Source of the DNA: Pseudogymnoascus destructans
Lineage: Eukaryota > Ascomycota > Leotiomycetes > Thelebolales > Thelebolaceae
NCBI RefSeq assembly: GCF_001641265.1
Contig: NW_020167522.1
Span: 1 to 64,000 of the forward strand
DNA length: 64,000 bases
Direction of reading: 5' to 3'
Shown here piece after piece: positions 52,658-63,243 of this stretch. Below the pieces are notes generated by a model. That model was given only the letters and a program-made list of their open reading frames with translations. It did no database searches and was not told where the DNA came from. Position numbers and translations under genes: made by a program. How positions within the stretch are numbered: the stretch's first letter is position 1; the number at the start of each line of letters is the position of its first letter.

Positions 52658-53643
52658 TCAGACATCTATCCCATCAACAACAACGCCCTTAGTCCAATTA
52701 TGCTGCAAAATGCGCGCAACCTCATTCGCCGTGTCAACGCTAACCATGATGCTAACTAAATACAACGCCGCATCCATGCCACACCCGGTGCCGCCGGATG
52801 TGATAACCCGCAAGCCGCCCAACAACATCGCGGCACGACGAGCATTGGATTCGCGCCTGGTGTTTGATTCCTTCCAGGCGTTCGATCCCTTGCGGGCATT
52901 TGATGGACGACGAGCATCAGACTTCTTCCTGATGTATGGGTTCTCATCGGGGTCTTCGCCGAGGTCGAAACGAAGGTTGTTGACAACATATCGCTCCTCC
53001 AAGACGTTGGTGCGATCAGTCAGATCACGCTGGGCAACCTGGGAACAGATGTTCTCAAATTTGGTATAGAAATCTGGGTGGGTGGTGGCGGACAGGCCAG
53101 AAAGAGTACCAACCTGGGCGAGGAGGAGGCTGGCAGTACCAACGGCCATGAGAGTGCGCTCCTTGTCGGGATACTTCTGCTGGACATCGGAGAAAGCCTT
53201 GATGACCTTGAGAGGCTGGGACTTGTTCTTGATGATAGTCTCAACGTCACCGCCGGGGACGATCAAAATATCGAAGTCTTTAAGGTGTTTGTGGATCTCC
53301 TCAAAGGAGGCATCGGACTTAAACATGACACCTTGCTCAGACTCGATGGTAGGAGTGTCGGATGCATAGGTGCAATCAAAAGCTCCAGTGCCTATGAGTG
53401 TCAAGATTAGCCGGAGCACGAGACACGACATAGGAACAATGGACACTGAGGGGTGAATTATGAGATAAGGATTATGATAAAGTGATAGCTAGAGACTTTT
53501 AAAGTGAACTTACTATCATCATTGATGTTGTGGTTGGCCTTGTTCAAAATCTCCAGAGGTCCAAGGACGTTGAGGGCATCCATTCCTGGGTAGAGAGCGA
53601 ACAAGACCTTCACCACCGGAATGGTCCCAGTCGTGTTTTCCAT
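52658..53643 (-). CDS. DJ-1/PfpI-like protein without the usual active-site Cys
   Basis: Exons 53643-53514 and 53391-52658, with a 122-nt intron, give 287 residues. An in-frame ATG at 53688 could add 15. The fold is recognisable from VKVLFALYPGMDALNVLGPL, FDILIVPGGDVETI and LRVITSGGTGCGMDAALYLV. At the nucleophile elbow, where relatives read VCTGS, this protein reads AVGTASLLLAQVG, so the Cys is replaced by Gly. Between strands there is a Lys/Arg/Ser-rich insert of six-residue units (SNARKG, SNAWKE, SNTRRE, SNARRA). The missing Cys and the insert suggest a non-enzymatic or decaying member. Reading frame and splice sites are intact. Confidence 0.8.
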
Positions 53644-54091
53644 GGTTGCGATGAGTGTGGAATTGTGAGAACCGAAATATTGAAACAAATATGAGTTTGA
53701 GATGAAGCTGCTATTGAAGAAGCTTCTTATGGGATGATATTCGGAAGTGTTTTGATGGATTCACAGATTGTAATTGATCAAAGATGGTGAGGGGAAGTGA
53801 TGATGGAGGTGTGTCTTGCGGACTGAGCGAGGAGGAGGGTCTTGTGCCTAGTCGACAGGGAAATGCGGGGTTTTGCCAGGGTGAGCTGTTAGGGGCAGGC
53901 ATTGGTCGTTTTAGCGTGATGTGCTAACTGGTTGGAGAAAACCATCTCGTCATTCAGAATGCGGGGGATCACCTGATCAAATACTGTTTTGGCTAAACCA
54001 GCATATATGTCACGAGCAGCATCACGTGCAAACTCTAATCACACGCGCTACAGTGCCAAGGCGGAGGGGAGGGTCTTCACTTTGAAGTTAA
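53644..54091. other. Spacer upstream of the DJ-1-like gene
   Basis: No gene recognised; promoter region of the DJ-1-like gene. Confidence 0.5.
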
Positions 54092-54342
54092 GGCTCTACA
54101 AGTAGCAAATGAACAGAAAAAGAGAAGGGAAAGGAAGTGTAAGAGGCGTATAATGCAAGGTGGTAGTCTCCGTACGAGAGGGAGAGGGAGAGGATATCCT
54201 TTAGAGTGCTAAGGTTGATGCTCAAGTCCGTATGGAGGTGGTAAGTGAGACGACTTAGCAGGTGGGTTCTACAGGCCGACAGCGGCGCTGTGGAATATGT
54301 GGCACTATGGGGCATAATGCCCGTACGTGCGAGAGGCGCTAG
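54092..54342 (+). pseudogene. Relic of a pogo/Fot transposase C-terminus
   Basis: The + strand keeps two pieces of the transposase end seen at 5700-5960: LQVANEQKKRR with MQGGSLRTRG, and a zinc knuckle CGICGTMGHNARTC followed by a stop at 54340-54342. Stops and frame changes separate them. The rest of the transposon is gone, and no terminal repeats are visible. Confidence 0.75.
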
Positions 54343-54500
54343 GAATGAATTACAGTCGAATATAGGTCATCATAAAGGGTGGTGTAGTAGTAGTTGTAGT
54401 AATAGTCAATTTTTTGGTGTTTTGGTGGGCGACTTGCTTTGTGTGGGCGACTCCTCTGTGAAATACGTTATATCATTTCTGATTTAGATACCCATGTGTG

Positions 54501-56341
54501 TCATTCAGTCTTTCCGGCTTTCTTTCCCTTTGAGGCCTTGTTTGCTAGGAGTTTGAACTTCGATAGCACCTTTTCCCTAACGCTTTTGAGGTCAAGCGTC
54601 TCCGCTTCATCCACGCCCACAAATCTCCTCACCAGGAGATTGAAGACGAACCCAAATGCAAGTGCCATGACTGTACTCGTGAATATGATGACATTGTACG
54701 GCATGCTGAAATCTGGCGTGGGAAGAGGTAGTAGCAGGGAGGTGGTGCGAATTGACGTGTTCCCGATATTGATGACTGCCGCTGGTACATCGAAACCGCG
54801 ATTGGCATCGGGCGGATACTCTGTATACCGCAGAATAGCCTTCTCGAAATCATAACTGAGAACAACTGTCGAGTTTGCTGGCACGTCCATTTTAATTTCA
54901 AGTTGTGTACCACGCTGTCGGTCAAGCGCTGGGCGGTAGTACATCTCTTTGATAAGGTCACTTGGCTCGCCATTAACCTTTACCCTCAATGTGTGCAAGT
55001 ATACTTTCATGAACCACGGCAATGATTCCATGTAGATGATTTCCACAGTCTCGGTGGGCGAGGGGTTCTTGAGTATAGCTTGAACTCCTCCTCGCTCTTG
55101 GCCATATCCGTTAAAAGAGCGATCGGCGTAGAGTAATGGCTGCTCAAAAGGCGTTGGCTTTGCGTGTTGGGCTGGTAAATTCAGCTCGAATATCTCGTCC
55201 GAGAGTCTATAGCAGCGCATGAAACCAGAGACGTCTTTGCGTTCAACAGCATTGCCCGATGTGTAAACCTCGGCATCGTTATCGATATTGATGCAGACTG
55301 ACTCAGCATCTTCCTCGGCGAGTGGACATGAACCCTTCAATGGGTGTCCGAATATCTGGGATAAAGACCAATCCTCACCCTGTGCTTCGTCGAGCGGGAA
55401 ACACGTGTGGTCGTTGCTGTATCGCTTCGAGGTATCGCACTTGAGTTCATGATACGGAACTGGACGTGGGATTGGGTTGTCTATCGTACTGTTAACATTG
55501 TCCAACGCATGGTTGTGGATTTATAATGTACCTCTTGGCCGCTTCGACCTCTGAATGTCCAACACCATGTCAATCGTCTGGGTAATCTCCAATCCACCCT
55601 CAATGGGTCTAACATCAACGCTCATGCTCTGCCAACTCGCATCGAATAGCTTATGTCCGTCTAGCAGGCTGCTAATCCCTGCCTTGCCCTTGCATGGTAA
55701 GAGCTTCAAGAACGGCGTCAAGTTCTCGGTGCAGACTACCTCTCTCGGCAATGTCCCGTGAAGGAGGTGTAGGTTCTGTAGCGACGCCTCGCTATGGTCG
55801 CCCCGTGGCTCAAACGACATCACCGGCCGTGTAGTGCGAGTTGAATCAATGAAGTTCAAGGAGGCGCAGAAGAGACCAGAAAGCGCATTCGTGAGAGTAA
55901 GCCAACGGCCATCGGCCCTATCCAGCGCATTAGCATTTTTAGTTTCATCCAAATCAATTCCAGTAAACATTAAACTCACTCCTCATCGTTATCTGCCTCC
56001 ACCCAAGCCCATAGTTCTACACCAGTTCCTCCCTCTCTTTCCCCTCCCCATGGTCTCGCGCCCCAACTCTCAGCATCCCAGCGTCCCAGGCTAAACCTCA
56101 AATGAAGCTCTCTTGTGTTTGCATGCTGTAAGATCTGCCCCAAACTGCGCGGGAAGTAGCGAAAGTTCTTCAGTTCAAAGGCCTCAGCTGTGGTATTCGC
56201 GCGGAAGTTGAATGATGCGAGGACGGAGCTCGGTGGTAGGGGGCGGAGGAGCAATTGTTCGTGGTATTCGGACGCCTGGACCGGCGAAATAAAAGACGTT
56301 AATCCAGCGCCGATTAAGACCAGTAATGACCGTAGATACAT
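54501..56341 (-). CDS. GPI16: GPI transamidase subunit PIG-T/Gpi16
   Basis: Three exons, 56341-55980, 55917-55532 and 55480-54501, give 575 residues (yeast Gpi16 is about 610). A signal peptide (about residues 1-23, MYLRSLLVLIGAGLTSFISP) precedes YHEQLLLRPLPPSSVLASF. The lumenal domain carries WLTLTNALSGLFCASLNFID, a conserved PIG-T block joined by the first intron, then CFPLDEAQGEDWSLSQIFG and YGQERGGVQAILKNPS. A C-terminal span (YNVIIFTSTVMALAFGFVFN) is followed by a Lys-rich cytosolic end. PIG-T stabilises the ER transamidase that attaches GPI anchors; the Cys linking it to the catalytic subunit is probably in the CTENL region. The last splice acceptor is chosen at GATAG so that PRDNPIPRPVPYHELKC stays in frame. 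Confidence 0.93.
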
Positions 56342-56548
56342 AGCAGACTTGCCTACAGCTTATGCTGAGGCACGGGTTTGCGGGTTCATTGATACCATTG
56401 AATTATGGGGCGAGGCCAAAGGTGCATCTGTGGCTCGATGCTAGCGTGTATAGCCTCGCCGCAGGGCTGAAATTTATCGCGACCTTCCCCCTCGCGACCT
56501 TCATTATCAACGACAGCTGCGTCGCTGTCAGTTCAACAACACATCATC

Positions 56549-57488
56549 ATGGCGGCAGAACAAAGGAAGCTGCTTGGTACGTATACCTTTATCTGTTTCC
56601 TCAGCATCATCTACTTCTCTGCTTTCACATCTCGCAATGACCTTCAACTAATCCATCACAGAGCAGCTCATGGGCGCCTCGTCCTCGACACGCTCCGCCC
56701 AACTCTCCATCACCGACCCCAAAATCTGCCGCTCGTACCTCGTCGGCACCTGCCCTCACGACCTCTTCACAAACACCAAGCAGGACCTCGGACCCTGCCC
56801 AAAAGTGCACTCCGAACCACTGAAAGAAGAATACCTCGCCACGCCATCAAAGTACTCCTTCGAGTTCGACTACCTGCGCGACCTCCAGAAGTACATCGAC
56901 GACTGCAACCGGCGCATCGACACTGCCCAGCGGCGCCTCGAGAAGACCCCCGACGAGATCCGCCAAACCAACGCCCTGCTCAAGCAGATCTCCGACCTCG
57001 CAGCCTCCATCCAGACCGGCCTGCTCGAGATCGAAGTCCTCGGCAGCTCGGGCCTCGTGTCGCGCGCCCTCGACGAGCATGTGCGTATTCGCGCGGCGCT
57101 GCTGACCAAGTCGGAGCATGAGGCGAAGCTGAAGGCGTTATCGGATACGTCAGGGCCCAGCGGACACCAGAAGTTGCAAGTCTGTGATGTGTGTGGCGCG
57201 TACCTGTCGAGGCTGGATAATGACAGGAGATTGGCGGATCACTTTTACGGAAAGATGCATTTGGGGTATGCGCAGATGCGGAGGGAGGCGGAGAAGTTAC
57301 AGAAGGAGCTTAAGGGACGTCAACCGCCACCGAGAGCTGAAGATGATAGGGATAAGGGGTATGGAGGCGGGTATGATGACGGGGGATGGGGAGGCAGAGG
57401 CGGCGGATTTGGAGGGAGGGGCGGTGGACGAGGCGGAGGTTTCAGAGGTGGGAGGGGGAGGGGAGGGTTTGGTAGAGGAGGATGGTGA
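56549..57488 (+). CDS. LUC7: U1 snRNP protein LUC7
   Basis: Exon 1 (56549-56576) gives MAAEQRKLL and exon 2 (56662-57488) continues EQLMGASSSTRSAQLSITD, 284 residues in all. The first zinc finger is CRSYLVGTCPHDLF..CPKVHSE and the second is CDVCGAYLSRLDNDRRLADH..H, both as in Luc7. A coiled coil lies between them. The C-terminus is RGG/GGRG-rich instead of the animal RS tail. Luc7 helps U1 snRNP choose 5' splice sites. It shares a 207-bp divergent promoter with PIG-T. Confidence 0.95.
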
Positions 57489-58193
57489 TTTACATGGAGC
57501 AGCGAATCGGCGAAATATTAGGCGTACACTGACTTGGGGCGGCGTTGAGGAAAGGATTTCAAGAATTGCAAGTTATGATGGGCACAGAGGACTTTGGTTA
57601 ATGAACCGATCAAGTGTATTATTAAACGGGATAGTCACGTTGTTACCGAAAGCTGCTTCTTTCGTCTCTTTGTTTCTCACCCATTCATTGCAGGTGAACC
57701 TAGACTATCCGAAGGCAACACGAATCTATTACAAGATACGACAGTTGAGGGGTGAGTCTATCGTATACGCATTTCCAGAAGATTTTAAAGGTTTTATACC
57801 TCCAAGTTCGAGCGTAAGTCTCCGTCTCCAACTACCATGCCCCCGACGTCAATAGATCTGTGGTTTTTCTGCTCGCAATACAAGAGGCCGTGCTATTACT
57901 GCAGCTACATGCACATTCCAGTCGTTGATGGACGGGTCTGATCCTCCACGGAATGAGATCGAACGAACTACGAGAGGCCTCTGCCCCCTTTGTTTTTAGC
58001 GGGGAGGCTATCAACAGCTATTGGGTTTGCCTCTTGCCCTGAGCATTTAATGTCAAGTCGCTCTTCTCTCTTTCATGCCTGGATCTTGGATGTCATGTGC
58101 ATATTGCAGAATCTATGTTTCGCGCTCAGGCAAGTAAGGTTATACGTATTGGTGTCTTTAAAGGGATAGAGCTCCTATAATACACCCGCCCCC
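57489..58193. other. Convergent 3' spacer, LUC7/catalase
   Basis: No gene recognised. It lies between two convergent transcription units. Confidence 0.55.
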
Positions 58194-60566
58194 TTAGTAA
58201 GCAACCATATCATTAATCCCATCCAACTCACGTTGGAAGTTCCTATGCTCCGAAATATTATACGCAAACGTATCAACAAACTTCATCTCCCCTTTTACCT
58301 TCTCCAAGCCCTCCCTTATACTCTGTGGCTTCTCCCCCAACCCCCCAGCAGTCACAACACCATAGCAGTCAACAACCTCTCCGGACCCACTAAACACCAT
58401 TCCCTCGACACCAACAGCTTTTTGCACAAACGCCACCGCGCTCCCCGTCGCCCCAATAGCCTTGAGATGCCCGAATGCCTCGCGCACCCAGTGCATAGCT
58501 CGTCCACTCTTCTCAAGGGCGGCCACATGAGCGCCGCCAGGGATATAGAGAGCGTCAAAGGCAACGCTGCGAATTCCCTCCCAATGGTGGTCAGTCTGTG
58601 TCTCCCTGCCCTCGCTCGCCTTGACAGCTCCCCTCCTTGGCCCGATCGTGGCGACAAACGCTCCAGCAGCGGTAAGAGCCGCTTTGACAGCTTCATACTC
58701 GGCGAAGTCATAGTCATCAGCCACCAAGATCGCCACATTGCGGCTGACAATCGTGGACTTCAACCCCTGAGCACGGGGTGAGAACTCCAGCTGGCTGAGC
58801 CCCTTAGAAGTTTGGCCGTTGTTCGGGTGACCAGCCTTGGAGGGAATTGGCGCGCCGACAGTTTCAGCAACTGCTTTGGCAAGTCCGAGAGAGATGTCAC
58901 ATAGACGTTCGACCAAGCGTCTGTACACGATCGGGTCATCGCAGTGGTCGAGTTCGAAGGCCAGAGCCTTACGGACATGCAATTTCTCAATGGGCGAGAG
59001 CGAGTTGTAGAACAGCTGTGCCTGGTTGAAGTGCTCCTTAAATTTGGCGGAGTGAAGGCGCACTTTCATAGCTGCGATCTTCTCGGGGAAGTCGATGTAG
59101 CCGCCGTCTTTGGCTTCGGAGGCGGGTGGGACAACGGATTTGCGGTTAGGCCAGTAGTTCATATTGCCCGGGGTGGTTTTGTGGCGGAGGGCGCCGTCAC
59201 GGTGGTGGTTCATCACGGGACAGATGGGACGGTTGATGGGAAGCTCTTGGAAGTTGACTCCGAGGCGTGAAATCTGAGTGTCAAAGTAGGAGAAGTTGCG
59301 TCCTTGGAGGAGAGGATCATCTGAGAACCCGATACCCTGCGATGTATTAATAACTGTTCATAAGGCCTCATGGCGAGTGAAGACTTACAGGAACCACGTG
59401 CGCGGTGCAGAATGCAATCTGCTCAGTCTGCGTGAAAAACTCATTGACGTTACGGTTGAGCTGCATCTCACCGACATAGCGAACTGGGAATATATCCTCC
59501 GGCCAGACCTTAGTGGCATCGAGGATGTCGAAGTCGAACTCATCCTGGCGAGATTCTGGGCAGATTTGGACACCGAACTTCCAGGATGGATAAGCGCCCT
59601 TCTTGATGGCGTCCCAGAGGTCGCGGCGATGGAAGTCAGGGTCATTTCCTGCGAGCTTCAGAGCTTCGTCCCAAACCAACGAATGCACGCCGAGAGTTGG
59701 AGTCCAGTGGAACTTCACGAACGAGCGGACGCCTTCGGTATTGGTAAGGGTAAAGGTGTTGACACCAAAACCCTGCATCATGCGGAACGAGCGAGGGATA
59801 GCCCTGTCGCTCATCGCCCACATGAACATGTGCGTTGCCTCAGAATGCAGATACTGGAAATCCCAGAAGTTGTTATGAGCGCTCTGGGCTTGCGGGATCT
59901 CGGAGTCGGGCTCGGCCTTGCCAGCGTGAATAACGTCTGGGAATTTTATGGCGTCCTGGATAAAGAAAACTGGAATATCATTCCCGACGAGATCCCAGTT
60001 TCCCTCCTCAGTGTAGAATTTGGTTGCGAACCCGCGCACATCGCGAACAGTATCGGCGCTGCCACGGTTTCCAAGGACGGTCGAGAACCGGACAAAAACG
60101 GGGGTGGTACGAGATGTATCCGTGAGCACTTTGGCGTGGGTGACGTCTGCGAGGCTCTCATAAAGCTTGAACGTCCCGAAGGCGCCCGAACCACGAGCGT
60201 GGACTACTCTTTCTGGGATACGCTCATGATCAAAGTGCATAATCTGACATCAGTTAGCTAAAGATATCAAGTAGACGACGCGAGGGCTTTGAAGAGGGTA
60301 GTCCATGATATGGACGCCGCTCATGGAACATTCTAACATACCTTCTCCCTGGCAAAATTATCCTCCAGCAACAGAGGGCCTTGTCTGCCATTTGTCGAAG
60401 CTGAAAGCCAGTTATCAGTGTCGGGCTCTTTGACGCCGAAGTCACTTGTCAGTTTTGTCTTATTAGTCTGTTCAACGAGGTCATTCTTGATGTCTGCAAC
60501 CTTCTTGTTGCCAGCCAATGCATCCTTCGTGGTATGGACCGTTTCGCGGAGCACGGATTGCAACAT
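58194..60566 (-). CDS. Large-subunit (clade 2) catalase
   Basis: Three exons, 60566-60342, 60243-59389 and 59336-58194, give 740 residues, the usual size for this clade. The distal heme His is in RIPERVVHARGSGAFGTF, the Asn in WDLVGNDIPVFFIQDA, and the proximal Tyr in RNFSYFDTQISRLG. The C-terminal 180 residues form the DJ-1/class I amidotransferase-like domain (RNVAILVADDYDFAEYEAVK, ALYIPGGAHVAALEKSG). There is no signal peptide, which resembles the intracellular, spore-associated CatA group in Aspergillus rather than secreted catalases. It converts hydrogen peroxide to water and oxygen. All heme-site residues are present. Confidence 0.96.
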
Positions 60567-61847
60567 GATGATAGGAAAGATAAGTCGTATAATGATAAAT
60601 AAAGTCCTTGAGAGGAAAATTTTGATAAATATGAAAAGCGGCCAAGTTACGAGATCGAGGCGGCCAGCTTGAACATGAAAGCAATAGCACAGATCTGAGA
60701 GGAAGATAACGGATCATATACTTAGCTATCATATGGCTGGCTAAAAGATCCAATGAGAATACTTTGGTTTGCAAGTCAGAATCGTAAAATGACGTTACTA
60801 TTGCCAATGAGCTGCTATGCGCTGACGTCGGCGGGACGAGATTATATGTGGGATCCATGGCTATAAACACCGCAAATCCGGGGTTGGGAGTTGAAGTAAC
60901 ACATGTCAAACGATGGGTAGTTAGCCTCTCAGAATCAATGGAATTAATAATAAATTCTTCTCATTCCGTTCACACGAGAAAATACTTTACATTATACCTG
61001 ATCATGGTCCTGCCAGTGTGTTCTTCGGGGCTAATCATAATCCACGGAACTGTTATCAAAATGCCCAAATATTAACTTGGAGCTAACTATGAGGTAACGA
61101 GGTAAGTTACTGGTGTTTTGCTAGCAAAGTTACATCACGTGACTGTTATTAAAACCCTTAATAACTGTTTAAGTAGGCTATGTAAAAGTATAACGTATTT
61201 CACAGGGGAAGCGATCACTGAACTTCCCACCTAAAATTGAAATTTACAAGATAACAACTGCATAATATATTCTAAAAATGTGTGTGTATCCTTATATATA
61301 CACGTAGATTCTTTATTTTAAGCTTTAAAGCAATTAGACTAGTAGATATTGAAATATAAAGACCTAGTCTAAATTTCAGTGCCTAAACTTAATATCTTAA
61401 GAACTACTAAATAGATTATTCCTAAATGATTAGGTACAATTCAACTAAATAGGACAGGCTAGAAATACATTTTTAATATATATTATGAAGTTGTTGTTGA
61501 GTTATTATCTTGTAAATTTCTCAATTTTAGGCACCTGGCCCTTTACTACGGGCTCCTCCACAAATTAATCATTTCAATGCGGAAAGAATTGACGGTCTTC
61601 CTACTGCCGCGTTGATATGCTGGGCAATCAACTCTGTTGATTAAAAGCTTCAGCCAAGATAGATGCAAAGCTTGTCCAATTCAGGCCCAAAGCTTGTGCC
61701 TGGATTTGCAGCCGGTCAACCGTGAAAGGAGGAAGACTGTAATGTATAAATGAGAGTAAAATTCCGTTTAATTCACTGTCTTCGTTCTGTTCTTCATTAC
61801 ATCGCAGCAGCTTTCCCTCTCTTTCACATCCTCAAACTTTGTTCATC
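60567..61847. other. AT-rich spacer with a palindromic miniature element
   Basis: Divergent upstream regions of the catalase and the polygalacturonase relic. The AT-rich middle (about 61080-61560) holds the inverted-repeat element at 61230-61531. Confidence 0.6.
61230..61531. mobile_element. Miniature inverted-repeat element (MITE-like)
   Basis: CCTAAAATTGA..AATTTACAAGATAACAAC at the left has its complement at the right end (GTTATTATCTTGTAAATTT..TCAATTTTAGG) with few differences. Weaker similarity continues inward through CATAATATAT and TAAAAATGT, so the arms may exceed 60 bp. There is no coding capacity. Target duplications are not clear. Confidence 0.65.
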
Positions 61848-63076
61848 ATGAAGTACTCCATCTTCGCTGTTATCCCCCTTGCACTGGGAGCCAGCGCTGG
61901 TACTCCCTGTACTGTCACCAAATATGTATCAATTTCTTCTGCTGTTGCATCATGCACAGAAATTGTATTGTCGAACATTGTAGCTCCGGCCTCAAGCGCG
62001 ATTGATCTCTCCAAGTTGAAGACTGGCGCTAAAGTCATCTTCGTTGGCAAAACTGTGTGTATATAACAAAACCTGAAGCGTCCGTTATACAGACTCTGAC
62101 CATTGGCCCATTAGACTTTCGAGAAAACCCCAGTCAGTAGTTTTGACCCCATTACTATCGGGGGCACCAAATTTACCATCACCGGAGCAGCAGGCCATGT
62201 CATTGATGGAAACGGACAAGCTTACTGGGATGGCCTGGGATCAAATGGAGGTGTTGCGGAGTAAGCTGTGGTACCCTCATCTCCAGAATATCAACTAGTC
62301 CAACAGGCCCAACCACTTCGTCGTGGTCAAGAACACCGTTGACTCTGTCATCTCCAACCTAAACATCCAGAACTGGCCTGTCCACTGCTTCACCATCTCC
62401 GGCGGCAGCGGCCTCACCCTTTCCAACATCAATCTAGACAACTCTGCCGGAAACGCGCCTAACTCCGCCAGTAACGGTCTGGCTGCCGCTCACAACTCGG
62501 ACGGCTTCGACATATCCTCCACCAGAGGGCTGACGCTCGAAAACTCGGTCGTCAACAACCAGGATGACTGCGTCGCTGTGACTAGCGGCACTAACATCCT
62601 CGTTACGGGTATGACCTGCATTGGCGGCCACGGACTCAGCATCGGTTCTATTGGAGCAAGAGCAACAACGTCGTCGACGGTGTTACGTTCTCCAACTCGA
62701 TTATCTCCAACAGCGAGAACGGATGCCGCATCAAGACCAACTCCGGCACCACCGGCACTGTAAGCCTCCCAAACATTATATATACCCCCCAGTCTTACAG
62801 ATATTAACATATCAATAGGTCAAGAACGTTGTATACAGCGGCATAACGCTCAAGGGAATCGCCAAGTACGGCATCGACGTGCAGCAGGACTACCTCAACG
62901 GTGGCCCAACTGGTGTACCCACAAACGGCGTCGATATCTCTGGCATCACGTTCAAGAACGTCAAGGGCACCGTTGCCTCCAGCGCATACAACTACTACAT
63001 CCTCTGTATTATCCAAACTAAATTCTCCCCCCTTTTGGAAAAACAACAGCACCGATCAAGCGAAGTCAGCTGGTGA
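61848..63076 (+). pseudogene. GH28 endopolygalacturonase, frameshifted and C-terminally broken
   Basis: Exons 61848-62054, 62115-62260, 62307-62759 and 62819-63076. The ATG gives a signal peptide (MKYSIFAVIPLALGASAG). GH28 motifs are present: HNSDGFDIS, NNQDDCVAV, GGHGLSIGSIG and CRIKTNSGT, which hold the catalytic Asp residues, His and the RIK triad. After GSIG (about 62653) one base is missing, so the frame breaks. It resumes in another frame as SNNVVDGVTFSNSIISNSE. At the 3' end the protein reads AYNYYILC and then unrelated residues, losing the final Cys-containing region. Two independent lesions suggest a pseudogene. The product would have cut homogalacturonan in plant cell walls. Confidence 0.8.
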
Positions 63077-63243
63077 TATACGAATCGAGCGTAGACCGCC
63101 AGTCGACACATTCTCCATCGGTTCATCTATTCTTCTATCAATACCCGTGACTCGTTTATCCTGTATCGCCCATATCCATCATGTAAGATTCATAATTCCC
63201 CAGTTCGCCCAAGCGCCGCCAACAAAGGCCTACATACTTTTCA

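Noticed and set aside
59296..60261. 321-codon + strand frame opposite catalase
   Set aside because: It mirrors the catalase exon, whose heme motifs are unmistakable.
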